Assembly (NCBI GenBank): GCA_031260045.1
Contig: JAIRKO010000049.1
Span: 1 to 64,000, forward strand
DNA length: 64,000 nucleotides
Direction of reading: 5' to 3'
Source: Dysgonamonadaceae bacterium
GTDB lineage: Bacteria > Bacteroidota > Bacteroidia > Bacteroidales > Azobacteroidaceae
The stretch's first letter is position 1; the number at the start of each line of letters is the position of its first letter. Positions 56,501 through 63,901 of this stretch are shown in pieces. The notes below the pieces were generated by a model. It did not search any database, was not told the DNA's origin, and was given only the letters and a program-made list of their open reading frames with translations. Both the position numbers and the translations under genes were made by a program.

Positions 56501-56983
56501 TGGACGTATTACCGAAGCAGGGACAATTTTGAATTGACCTCCGACGGTGAGGATTTGGTTATCGGCTTTTCGATTCCCGAACTGCCGACGGGCGAACACA
56601 CCCTCTCGTTCAACGTTTGGGATATTGCGAATAATCCGACAATTGCCCCCCTGCGTTTCAATGTGATAAAAGGTTATAAACCGGCTATTTTTGATTTGCA
56701 TGCCGACGAAAATCCGGCAAAAACCAGCACCGTTTTCGTGTTAAGCCACAATTTGCCCGAAACGCTTTTAACTGTCGACATGCGGGTTTACGACTTGTCG
56801 GGACGCATCGTTTGGAGTCATTCGCAGAAAACCGTTGCCGCTTTTCCGGCAGTTGAATGGGATTTGTGCAACAGTGCGGGCAACCGTGTGCAGCCGGGCG
56901 TTTACGTTTATTGGGCGACTGTGCGGACGGAAAACAGCAAGGAAGTAACAAAAGCGAAAAAAATTGTTGTACTGGAACAATAA
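53525..56983 (+). CDS. porU: type IX secretion system sortase PorU
   Basis: 1152 residues with a signal peptide (1-24, ending HSFA). The C25 gingipain-type cysteine peptidase core spans about 400-780. The catalytic His is at about 655 (NYTGHGSTSAW) and Cys at about 688 (TATCDFGWF). LLFGDGIFDNR precedes it. The N-terminal part has the PorU KLTYDEIRKYISDPSKVKIY region. The C-terminus (about 1070-1152, VYDLSGRIVW, NRVQPGVYVYWA) is a T9SS C-terminal domain. PorU cleaves the CTD of secreted proteins at the cell surface and attaches them to A-LPS, working with PorV, whose genes follow. Confidence 0.93.
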   Translation: MENFKKYCFVAISVLGLIPFHSFAEDSGTDRYAKTSVLSTGNWYRMQVENNGIYKLTYDEIRKYISDPSKVKIYGYGGWMLDEDFSKPYTDDLPEVSVYVDKGADGIFNSGDYLLFYGRGVVKWSYNSGRFAHENNPYATSGSYFLTEGETGPKEMETAPSFSNPSATLSVFDDYTLHERELSALSFTGRQLFGESFANQSDRQQFSFSVPGITSDMSVRLSFAAASKIVAPVELSIEDKTVATLSIPALPVSNAYLKAYLREATGNYSPADGNDPNPVKMTVSYGGSGQAHLNFIALFMKRRLQFYDAPFTFFRNTESLSQDVRYTISNAAASCMVWDITGNYDVQMMQTALEGNQMSFAVQAQTIMREYAMVDLRHTFPSPEIIGKKIPNQNLHALPQPDMVIISPTVYLKQAEVLAEKHRTKSGLKVEVVEEKLIFNEFSSGTSDATAYRRFMKMFYDRATNEEEKPKYLLLFGDGIFDNRHLTATVSKMDPKYYLLTYQVKESLDEMTSYGSDDYFGLLEDNSGASFSSGKLCLGIGRFPVSSVSQAEDAVNKAVSYMDNAQGGNWKSKLVFTADDTDTFSEGGLFSIHANQSNRLADYMDATYPEYILYKYFMDAYQPVSVNGKKTYPAAKKSFLNSLQEGCFLVNYTGHGSTSAWSAEDMLNVSDVRQMNFENLPLWITATCDFGWFDRPTASGGEEAFLNKKSGAIALYTTSRVVSSDENFNINEKLIRYLFTPDQTGKHLRLGDVLKKSKNELSHANKLNYVLLGDPALMLNYPEMKVKVETINGDTVTDDGKFAFKALEKVTISGSITDENGTKIDDFSGELRASVFDGKQETKSHRPDEEGNYFSFNSYPNMIYQAKSTVENGSFKFSFTVPLDISYSVDEPSSYETKNGMMNFYVSSSDAVKQDAAGYFGNYIFSGTKEAAVDEAGPEIKEIYLNAAGFRDGDDVNETPYFRARVFDETGINMSGSGLGHDILICIDDNPAWTYYRSRDNFELTSDGEDLVIGFSIPELPTGEHTLSFNVWDIANNPTIAPLRFNVIKGYKPAIFDLHADENPAKTSTVFVLSHNLPETLLTVDMRVYDLSGRIVWSHSQKTVAAFPAVEWDLCNSAGNRVQPGVYVYWATVRTENSKEVTKAKKIVVLEQ

Positions 56984-57009
56984 AACAGTTCATTTTACAG
57001 TTATTATTA

Positions 57010-57117
57010 ATGAACGGACGTTTCATAATGCTATGAACAGGCGCTTCACAACGTTATGAACGGGTGTTTCACAATGCTATGAACGGACGCTTCATAACGC
57101 TATGAACGGGTGTTTCA
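57010..57117 (+). repeat. 23-bp tandem repeat upstream of porV
   Basis: About 4.7 copies of a 23-bp unit (ATGAACGGACGTTTCATAAT, then GCT) with units starting at 57010, 57033, 57056, 57079 and 57102. Differences among units are mostly transitions (ACAGGCGCTTCACAACG, ACGGGTGTTTCACAATG). Each unit can pair internally between TGAA and TTCA. It ends 39 bp before the porV start. Confidence 0.85.
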
Positions 57118-57156
57118 GATTTAATTTTCACACATACATAATAAAAAAGATAAAAA

Positions 57157-58341
57157 ATGAACAAAACAAAAATTTTCATAACGGTTCTTTTTCTAACGAG
57201 TGCATCGCTTTCCGTACGGGCGGCAGATGACAAACCCAAAGACTATTTCAATCCGTTGACGCACGGCGTTCCGTCGCTCGGCATTGCCCCCGACGCAAGG
57301 GGTAGCGGCATGGGCGACGCGGGCGTGGCTACGGAAGCGGATATTTATTCCCAATATTGGAATCCGGCAAAATATGCTTTCGCATTCAGTAAAGCCGGGA
57401 TAGGACTGACTTATACGCCATGGCTGGCTAAATTGGTGGACGACATGGATTTGGTATACCTTGCCGGATACTACAAACTGGGCGATTCAGACCGACAGGC
57501 AGTCAGCGCCTCTTTGCGTTATTTTTCCATCGGATCTATTCAACTGACGGATTATAACAACGAGTATGTAACGGATGCAAGACCTTATGAGGCTTCCGTT
57601 GATCTCGGCTATTCGCTGAAATTGACGGAAAATCTTTCGGGTGGCGTTGCCTTGCGGTTTATTTATTCCGATTTGGGAACGTCCGGTATTTCGGGAGGAG
57701 AGGATTATTTTCCCGGTTCGGCGGTTGCCGGCGACTTGGCTTTTTACTACAATAAATATTTGATGATAGGAAACAACGAATGCCTTTTGGGAGTTGGCTT
57801 GAATGCCTCCAATATCGGCTCCAAAATTTCTTTCGACAAAGGAAATACCAATGCTTTTTTGCCGACCAATTTGAGGTTGGGAGGTTCTCTGCTTTTCCCG
57901 ATGGATGATTATAATACCCTGTCGTTTAGTATGGATCTGAATAAATACATGTTTCCTACGCCTCCCGACACGAGAGATATGGATGCTGAGGAACAGCAAA
58001 CCGCTTTGGAAAAGTATTACAATACCAATCCGTTACCCGGTGTATTCCAGTCGTTTTCCGACGCTCCCGGCGGCGCGGGTGAAGAATTTAATGAAATCAA
58101 CTGGTCGTTTGGTGCGGAATATGCCTACGACAATAAATTCTTTGTTCGCGGGGGATATTTCTACGAACATCCGAACAAGGGAAATTTGCAGTATTTCTCG
58201 CTCGGTGCGGGTTTTAAGTTAAATTCGATTCAGGTTGATGTTTCCTATTTGATTTCTACGGTTCCCTCCAATCCGCTGGATCAAACGCTTCGTTTTTCGC
58301 TGTGCTTCGACATGGACGGTTTAAGAGGCTTGATGCGGTAA
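57157..58341 (+). CDS. porV: PorV/LptO outer-membrane protein, first copy
   Basis: 394 residues; signal peptide 1-22 (ending VRAADD). It has PorV hallmarks: GVPSLGIAPDARGSGMGDAG (about 38-57), SQYWNPAKYAFA, GIGLTYTPWLAKLVDDMDL, then barrel strands to the FSLCFDMDGLRGLMR end. PorV is a 14-stranded barrel that carries T9SS cargo and shuttles it to PorU. It follows porU by 173 bp. A second, close paralogue follows 18 bp after its stop. The distal extension NTNPLPGVFQSFSDAPGGAG distinguishes it slightly. Confidence 0.92.
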   Translation: MNKTKIFITVLFLTSASLSVRAADDKPKDYFNPLTHGVPSLGIAPDARGSGMGDAGVATEADIYSQYWNPAKYAFAFSKAGIGLTYTPWLAKLVDDMDLVYLAGYYKLGDSDRQAVSASLRYFSIGSIQLTDYNNEYVTDARPYEASVDLGYSLKLTENLSGGVALRFIYSDLGTSGISGGEDYFPGSAVAGDLAFYYNKYLMIGNNECLLGVGLNASNIGSKISFDKGNTNAFLPTNLRLGGSLLFPMDDYNTLSFSMDLNKYMFPTPPDTRDMDAEEQQTALEKYYNTNPLPGVFQSFSDAPGGAGEEFNEINWSFGAEYAYDNKFFVRGGYFYEHPNKGNLQYFSLGAGFKLNSIQVDVSYLISTVPSNPLDQTLRFSLCFDMDGLRGLMR

Positions 58342-58359
58342 AATTAACAGTTACGGTCA

Positions 58360-59502
58360 ATGAACAGGACTAAATTTTATGCGGCGTTTTTTGTGTGCGC
58401 CGCTTTGGTATTCGTTGCACAGGCGGCGGACGACTCAAAAGATTATTTCAATCCTTTGGTTAACGGCGCGCCTTCGCTGACGGTCGCTCCCGACGCGCGT
58501 GGAAACGGTTTGGGCGACGTCGGCGCAGCCACCGAACCCGACGTTTTTTCCCAATACTGGAATCCGGCTAAATATGCTTTTGCCTATAACAAAGGGGAAT
58601 TTGGGTTATCCTATACGCCTTGGCTGAAAAAAATGGTCGACGATATAGATTTGGTTTACCTCGCCGGATACTACAAAACGGGCGATTCCGACCGGCAGGC
58701 GATTGGGGTTTCCCTGCATTATTTTTCGACCGGAAAAATTGACTTTAGCCGCCCCGGCGAAGCGGCGTTCTACGGCGTCAGTCCGTATGATGTTTCGTTC
58801 GACATTAGTTATTCCCTGAAATTATCGGAAAAATTCGCCGGTGCGGTGGCTTTCCGTTATTTTTATTCCGATCCGGGGGAAATAGGGGAAAACTACGGTT
58901 CCGCTTCGGCTTTTTCTGCCGACATCGCAGGTTATTACAACAATTACCTGATGTTGGGCAACAGCGAATGTCTTTTGGGTCTGGGTTTTAATATTTCTAA
59001 TCTCGGTTCAAAAATTTCATTCAACAAAGGAAACAGCACGGCTTTTTTACCGGCAAATCTGAAAATCGGCGGTTCGTTGCTCCTCCCGATGGACAGTTAC
59101 AATACCCTGTCTTTTAATTTGGATGCAAACAAATACCTGTTTCCGGCGCCGCCCTATATGGGGACTATGAGCGCAGAGGAAAAGCAGCAAGCTTTGCATG
59201 ACTATTATGCCGTTTCTTCCCTGTCGGGAATTTTCCAATCGTTCGACGAGGCGCGAATTTCCCTCTCGTTCGGGTTGGAATACGTATACGACAACCGTTT
59301 TTTTGTGCGCGGCGGTTATTTTTATGAACACCCGGACAACGGAAACCGGCAGTTTTTTTCTACAGGCGCAGGTTTCAAATTCAACGCTTTTCAATTAGAC
59401 GTCGCCTATTTAATATCGGCTGTTCCTCACAATCCGCTGGATCAAACGCTTCGTTTGTCCCTTGCTTTTGATATTGACGGCTTAAAAAACTTAGTGAAAT
59501 AA
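58360..59502 (+). CDS. PorV/LptO outer-membrane protein, second copy
   Basis: 380 residues from MNRTKFYAAFFVCAAL. It is colinear with the preceding porV over the whole length: GAPSLTVAPDARGNGLGDVG, SQYWNPAKYAFA, LSYTPWLKKMVDDIDLVYLA, AYLISAVPHNPLDQTLRLS. Differences cluster in about 130-185 (loop region DFSRPGEAAFYG) and 300-320. It is a tandem duplicate co-transcribed with the first copy. It may handle a different cargo subset, as divergent PorV-like proteins are known in some T9SS. It has no frameshift and looks functional. Confidence 0.88.
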   Translation: MNRTKFYAAFFVCAALVFVAQAADDSKDYFNPLVNGAPSLTVAPDARGNGLGDVGAATEPDVFSQYWNPAKYAFAYNKGEFGLSYTPWLKKMVDDIDLVYLAGYYKTGDSDRQAIGVSLHYFSTGKIDFSRPGEAAFYGVSPYDVSFDISYSLKLSEKFAGAVAFRYFYSDPGEIGENYGSASAFSADIAGYYNNYLMLGNSECLLGLGFNISNLGSKISFNKGNSTAFLPANLKIGGSLLLPMDSYNTLSFNLDANKYLFPAPPYMGTMSAEEKQQALHDYYAVSSLSGIFQSFDEARISLSFGLEYVYDNRFFVRGGYFYEHPDNGNRQFFSTGAGFKFNAFQLDVAYLISAVPHNPLDQTLRLSLAFDIDGLKNLVK

Positions 59503-59518
59503 GTAAATGTTCATATTT

Positions 59519-59617
59519 TTCTGGATTGCTTCACCGCTAACGCGGTTCGCAATGACGAGTACGGCATTTTAACCCCACTGCGTCATTGCGAAAGCGAAGC
59601 CTGAAGCAATCCAGAAT
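59519..59617. repeat. dispersed palindromic repeat, complete copy
   Basis: TTCTGGATTGCTTCACCGCT, AACGCGGTTCGCAATGACG, then GCGTCATTGCGAAAGCGAAG and CCTGAAGCAATCCAGAAT: clear terminal inverted repeats over about 99 bp. The left flank AAGTAAATGTTCATATTT is the reverse complement of the conserved flank at copy 1. It fills most of the porV-ispF gap. Confidence 0.9.
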
Positions 59618-59641
59618 AAAAAAAGTTTCACACATACTTAA

Positions 59642-60127
59642 ATGGAAAAAATCAGAGTTGGTTTTGGTTTCGACGTACACTGTTTTCAAGCAGGGCGCGA
59701 ATTGTGGTTGGGCGGGATAAAAATTGCAAACGCAAAAGGTTTGCAGGGACATTCCGACGCCGACGTTTTGATTCACTCCCTCTGCGATGCGCTGTTAGGC
59801 GCTGCGAATGCGAGGGACATCGGTTTTCATTTCCCCAACACAAGCAGTAAATTTGAAAATATCGACAGCAAAATTTTGTTGCGGCAAACGATGGATTTAA
59901 TTCACGCGAAAGATTATGTTTTCGGCAATGCGGATATTACCGTTTGCGCTGAAAAACCCCGTTTAACGCCCTATATTCCGCGTATGAAAACCGTTTTGTC
60001 GAACGCGATGGCTGCCGACGCAGACGATATTTCCATTAAAGCGACTACCTCTGAAAAAATGGGTTATGTGGGGCGGGAAGAAGGCATTGCCGTTTATGCT
60101 ACGGTTTTGATTTATAAGAAAAAGTAA
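59642..60127 (+). CDS. ispF: 2-C-methyl-D-erythritol 2,4-cyclodiphosphate synthase
   Basis: 161 residues. Zinc ligands in GFGFDVHCF (Asp, His; about 7-15) and the His in GHSDADVLIHSLCDALLGA (about 37-55). The C-terminal KATTSEKMGYVGREEGIA signature is complete. It is a step of the MEP isoprenoid pathway. Convergent with rpsP; both share the terminator at 60143-60176. Confidence 0.95.
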   Translation: MEKIRVGFGFDVHCFQAGRELWLGGIKIANAKGLQGHSDADVLIHSLCDALLGAANARDIGFHFPNTSSKFENIDSKILLRQTMDLIHAKDYVFGNADITVCAEKPRLTPYIPRMKTVLSNAMAADADDISIKATTSEKMGYVGREEGIAVYATVLIYKKK

Positions 60128-60142
60128 TCCTGTATTCATAAA

Positions 60143-60176
60143 TAACCCCCAAATGATGTTAATCAATTGGGGGTTA
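60143..60176. terminator. bidirectional terminator between ispF and rpsP
   Basis: TAACCCCCAA (60143-60152) pairs with TTGGGGGTTA (60167-60176) around a 14-nt AT-rich loop. Confidence 0.8.
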
Positions 60177-60197
60177 AAAAATATGTATGAGAGAGTT

Positions 60198-60902
60198 TTA
60201 TTCTGTCGCGGGAGTTTCCGTATCTGTGGCGTCCGCAGCAGGAGTTTCCGCAGCCGCATCGTCCGTAGCGGGAGTTTCTGTAGCCGCAACGTCTTCAGTC
60301 GGAGTTTCCTCAACGGGAGTTTCCGTAGCCGTATCTTCCGGAGTTGGAACGTCCGCAGCAGGAGTTTCGGGAGTTGAAGCTTCCATAGCGGGAGTTTCTT
60401 CAGCGGCGGCGGTTGCTTCCGCAACTTTTTTCGCAGCCTCCTGTTCCGCTTTTTTAGTAGCCAACGCTTCCGCCCTGATTTTATTTACTGTTTTTTCCGC
60501 ATCCAATCTTGCTTTCTCGTCAGATTGCCGCGCCTCGTTCAATTTACTTATTTCCATATTGACGGCGTTTTGTTTCGCGCTTAACCATGCTTCAAATTTC
60601 TGTTCCGCTTCCGCTTCCGAGAAAGCGCCTTTTTTCACGCCGCCCAATAAATGTTTTTTCATGAGAACGCCCTCTCCGGAAAGGATATTCCTTGTCGTAT
60701 CCGTAGGTTGAGCGCCTACTTGAAGCCAATACAAAGCCCTTTCGAATTTCAAGTTTACCGTAGCAGGATTTGTATTGGGGTTATAAGAACCAATCCTCTC
60801 AATAAATTTTCCATCCCGTGGAGCTCTGCTATCAGCGATCACGATGTGGTAAAACGCGTACCCTTTGCGACCATGTCTTTGCAATCTGATTTTTGTTGCC
60901 AT
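60198..60902 (-). CDS. rpsP: 30S ribosomal protein S16 with long Ala/Thr/Pro/Glu tail
   Basis: 234 residues. Residues 1-90 are the S16 core ([39 protein letters not shown]). Residues 95-165 form a charged Ala/Lys/Glu helix common as an extension in Bacteroidetes S16. Residues about 166-234 are almost only A, T, P, E, D and V, with many ETPA/ETPV units ([18 protein letters not shown]). Most S16 proteins are 80-180 residues. The acidic tail would lie on the ribosome surface. The repeats are also visible in DNA as GGAGTTTC units and may be length-variable. The promoter is at 60982-60951. Confidence 0.93.
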   Translation of the reverse strand: MATKIRLQRHGRKGYAFYHIVIADSRAPRDGKFIERIGSYNPNTNPATVNLKFERALYWLQVGAQPTDTTRNILSGEGVLMKKHLLGGVKKGAFSEAEAEQKFEAWLSAKQNAVNMEISKLNEARQSDEKARLDAEKTVNKIRAEALATKKAEQEAAKKVAEATAAAEETPAMEASTPETPAADVPTPEDTATETPVEETPTEDVAATETPATDDAAAETPAADATDTETPATE

Positions 60903-60950
60903 TTTGTTTTAATAAATTTTGTTTAGTTTGAAATTTTGTATTAGCGGGTG

Positions 60951-60982
60951 CAAAAGTACGGCAAAGTTTTGGGAATTACAAA
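60951..60982 (-). promoter_or_regulatory. rpsP promoter
   Basis: On the minus strand, TTTG (60982-60979), 20 nt, TACTTTTG (60958-60951). It lies 49 bp before the rpsP ATG. Confidence 0.7.
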
Positions 60983-61019
60983 CTTTGGTTGGATTTTTGA
61001 TTGATTTTTCAAATTGTTG

Positions 61020-61145
61020 CGGGGCGAATTATTGCCGGCGTTATTGCGAAGCGCGGGCGCTATTCCGTCATCCCGCGCTCCGCGCGGGATCCCCTGCAAA
61101 AACGCACTGCGACTTTCGGGGGGATTGCGGGTCAAACCCGCAATA
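61020..61145. repeat. dispersed repeat, variant type B
   Basis: GGGCGAATTATTGCCGGCGT, TATTGCGAAGCGCGGGCGC, then TCATCCCGCGCTCCGCGCGG, GATCCCCTGCAAAAACGCAC and a GCGGGTCAAACCCGC palindrome. It shares CCCCTGCAAAA and CGGGATGA with the copy at 14.8 kb. The rest of the 60983-61267 gap is featureless. Confidence 0.65.
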
Positions 61146-61267
61146 ACGGGCTTTTAAAACCCTTTGCCGGGACAAGGTAGAACCTTGTCCCAACAAAAAA
61201 ATCATAAAAAAAACAATAATAACCGCAAAAACCCGTTATTCGGTAGTATTCACATTGAATTGTTTTT

Positions 61268-61573
61268 GTGAAAAGATTGCAAAATAACATAAAAATACTC
61301 GCCCTGTTGTCGGCATTGCTGCTGCTGTTGCCGTATGCCGTCAAGGCGGAACACGCTTATCGGTGCGCCGTGCCGGATGTCAACGAACAATCGCATCACG
61401 ACTGCTCAAGCTGTGCCGTGTGTTGTTTTTCCTTCTCTTTATTCACCGGAAACGAACCGCTTGAATTAACCGCCATACCGCAATATGTCGAATATGAAAT
61501 ACCTATATTCGACCGTCAAATAATCCTTTCATCTCTTTTCGCATACCGGCTTCGTGGGCCTCCTTTCCTGTAA
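61268..61573 (+). CDS. small secreted His/Cys-rich protein upstream of a TonB receptor
   Basis: 101 residues with an N-terminal signal peptide (NIKILALLSALLLLLPYAVKA, about 7-27 given in pieces) and a mature His/Cys cluster EQSHHDCSSCAVCCFSF (about 40-56) followed by a second hydrophobic stretch. It resembles small periplasmic proteins with H-x(n)-C-x2-C (DUF2946/DUF6769 type) encoded next to TonB-dependent metal receptors. Metal binding is inferred. It starts the locus 63 bp before the receptor gene. Confidence 0.6.
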   Translation: MKRLQNNIKILALLSALLLLLPYAVKAEHAYRCAVPDVNEQSHHDCSSCAVCCFSFSLFTGNEPLELTAIPQYVEYEIPIFDRQIILSSLFAYRLRGPPFL

Positions 61574-61636
61574 ACCGCCTTTTTCTGAGGCGGAAGTCTT
61601 TTGTACATCATTTATTATATAAGAAAAGAAATAAGT

Positions 61637-63823
61637 ATGCATATCGGATATATACTTGTAATTCCGATATTTGTACAGGTTTGTCGTGTGCAGGCGCAGG
61701 AAACGGATACGCTCGCCGGTTCGACGAACGCAACCGTTGTGCGGACGCTTGACGAGGTTGTTGTGAGCGGTTCCTACCGCAACATCATCAGCCGGAACGC
61801 CGCGCAGCCGGTTGATGTAGCCGACGGGACATTCCTGACTTGGCATTTCACGGGAAATCTTGTACAAACATTGGATAATATGGCGGGCATCCGTTCGATG
61901 GACATAGGCGCAGGCTTCGCCAAACCGATGATTCGCGGGATGGGTTTCAACCGCATTGTGGTTGCCGAAAACGGCGTGAAACAGGAAGGACAACAATGGG
62001 GCGCCGACCACGGACTTGAGATTGACGCTTTCAGCGTGGAGCGCGTTGTGGTGCGCAAAGGTCCCGCGTCGTTGCTGTATGGCAGCGATGCGATGGGCGG
62101 CGCGATAGAGATTGTGCCGCTACCCGTCCCGCCTGGCAATCGCTTGTATGGCGAAGCCGTCGTGCTGGGAAAATCGGTAAACGAAACGCTCGGCGGCTCG
62201 CTCATGATGGGCGTTAAGCGGGATTTCGACGGGCGCAATCGCCATACGCTACATGTCAAAGCGCGTTTTTCGGAACAGCATTTTGGCGATTACCGTATCC
62301 CTGCCGACACGGTCGTGTACCTCACGCAGCGGATGCCGGTTTATGGTCGCAGGCTGAAAAACACGGCGGGTTTTGAACGCGACGCCTCGCTGTTTGCCGA
62401 ATATCGCCGAAGGGCTTATTATGCGAATTATGCCATCGGCAATGCCTTTCAAAAGTCCGGTTTTTTTCCCGGAGCGCACGGCATACCCGACGCTTCGCGA
62501 ATTCGAGACGATGGCGACAGCCGGAACGTTGAGATGCCGTTCAGCACGGTTAATCATTTGAAAGCGACTACACGGCAGCAATTTACGAATGGCAAGGGGC
62601 TTATTCGCTTGGATTTGGGTTTTCAGCATAATCATCGCGTGGAATGGAGTCTTTTCCACACGCATTATGCCGCTCAGCCCGTTCCGGCGAAGGATGCGGA
62701 CAAGGAACTTGAGTTTTCGCTGTCCACCGCGAGCGCTGCCATGCGTGCGGAATGGTCTGCCGGCAGGTTTTGGAAACATACTGCCGGGTGGGACGTTCAG
62801 TATCAGCGCAACGGCGTCGCGGGCTATTCCTTTCTGCTGCCCGCTTTTCGGCGTTTCACCGCCGGCGGGTTGTGGTTGGGCGTTTACAGTCCAAACGAGC
62901 GGCTAACCGTGAGCGGCGGGCTGCGTTATGATTTTGGGGAAATGACCACCGACGGGTATAGGGATGCGTATCTCGAACAATACTTGCGCGAACGGGGTTA
63001 TCCGGAGAATGTTGTTGAGGCGCACCGGTGGCGGAGTTATCCCGTCGAGCGGCGGTTTGGCGATGTTTCGGGTGCGTTGGGCGCTGTCCTGCAAGTTTCG
63101 AGTTCTTCGACGGTTAAGGTCAATATTGGTCGCAGTTTCCGTTTGCCGGGGGCGAATGAACTTGCGTCTAACGGCGTGCATCACGGTGCATTTCGGCATG
63201 AGCAGGGCGACGGCTCGCTTCATTCCGAGCGCGGCTGGCAGTTTGATGCGGAGTTCATTTTTGAGGAGAAAAGCGTTCGGATGACGTTCAGCCCGTTTGC
63301 CGGTTGGTTTGAGCATTACATCTATCTTCGTCCGATGGGCGAGTGGTCTGTTTTGCCACACGCGGGACAGGTGTATCGCTATTCGGGCGCGGAGGCTGTT
63401 TTTGCAGGCTTTGAGGCGGAGTTGAGCGTTGATGTCCGGCATAATCTTACTTACGGATTGTCCGGCGAGTATCTCTTCACCCACAACGCGGACGAGCATA
63501 CGCCGCTGGCTTTTTCTCCGCCTGCTTCGATGCGCAACGCCGTTGTTTTCACTCCGGTGAAAAACCTGCGGTTGGTTGCCGAAGTTCAAACGGTTGCCGC
63601 TCAAAACCGCGTTGCCCGAAATGAAGACCGGACGGGCGGAGCAAACCTTGTGCATTGTTCGGTTTCGGCGCATTTTCCCTGTGCCGACCTAATCTTGTCT
63701 GCCCGCAACTTGCTGAATACCGCTTATTTCAATCATTTGAGTTTTTATCGCAAAGCGGAAATTCCAGAGTTCGGGCGGAATATTCAATTATTAATTAAAG
63801 TACCTTTTATAGTAAACAAGTAG
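61637..63823 (+). CDS. TonB-dependent receptor, probable metal/heme type
   Basis: 728 residues from MHIGYILVIPIFVQVCRVQA (the open frame starts 12 codons earlier). Signal peptide ends near VQAQE. A TonB-box-like stretch is TLDEVVVSGSYR. The plug (about 35-160) contains NMAGIRSMDIGAGFAKPMIRGMGFNR written across 80-105 and KGPASLLYGSDAMGGAIEI. The barrel runs to about 728 (QLLIKVPFIVNK), with NRVVWxR-like strands and LSARNLLNTAYFNHLSFYR near the end. The architecture (no CarboxypepD domain, FepA/CirA-like) suggests a siderophore, heme or metal receptor. It lies between a His/Cys-rich small protein and a lipoprotein. Confidence 0.88.
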   Translation: MHIGYILVIPIFVQVCRVQAQETDTLAGSTNATVVRTLDEVVVSGSYRNIISRNAAQPVDVADGTFLTWHFTGNLVQTLDNMAGIRSMDIGAGFAKPMIRGMGFNRIVVAENGVKQEGQQWGADHGLEIDAFSVERVVVRKGPASLLYGSDAMGGAIEIVPLPVPPGNRLYGEAVVLGKSVNETLGGSLMMGVKRDFDGRNRHTLHVKARFSEQHFGDYRIPADTVVYLTQRMPVYGRRLKNTAGFERDASLFAEYRRRAYYANYAIGNAFQKSGFFPGAHGIPDASRIRDDGDSRNVEMPFSTVNHLKATTRQQFTNGKGLIRLDLGFQHNHRVEWSLFHTHYAAQPVPAKDADKELEFSLSTASAAMRAEWSAGRFWKHTAGWDVQYQRNGVAGYSFLLPAFRRFTAGGLWLGVYSPNERLTVSGGLRYDFGEMTTDGYRDAYLEQYLRERGYPENVVEAHRWRSYPVERRFGDVSGALGAVLQVSSSSTVKVNIGRSFRLPGANELASNGVHHGAFRHEQGDGSLHSERGWQFDAEFIFEEKSVRMTFSPFAGWFEHYIYLRPMGEWSVLPHAGQVYRYSGAEAVFAGFEAELSVDVRHNLTYGLSGEYLFTHNADEHTPLAFSPPASMRNAVVFTPVKNLRLVAEVQTVAAQNRVARNEDRTGGANLVHCSVSAHFPCADLILSARNLLNTAYFNHLSFYRKAEIPEFGRNIQLLIKVPFIVNK

Positions 63824-63901
63824 GCAAATAAATGAGTTGACGAGCGGGCAAAACCTTTCTCGTTTACTTGTTAACTCGTCTACTAAAAAAATTTTATTAA
63901 A

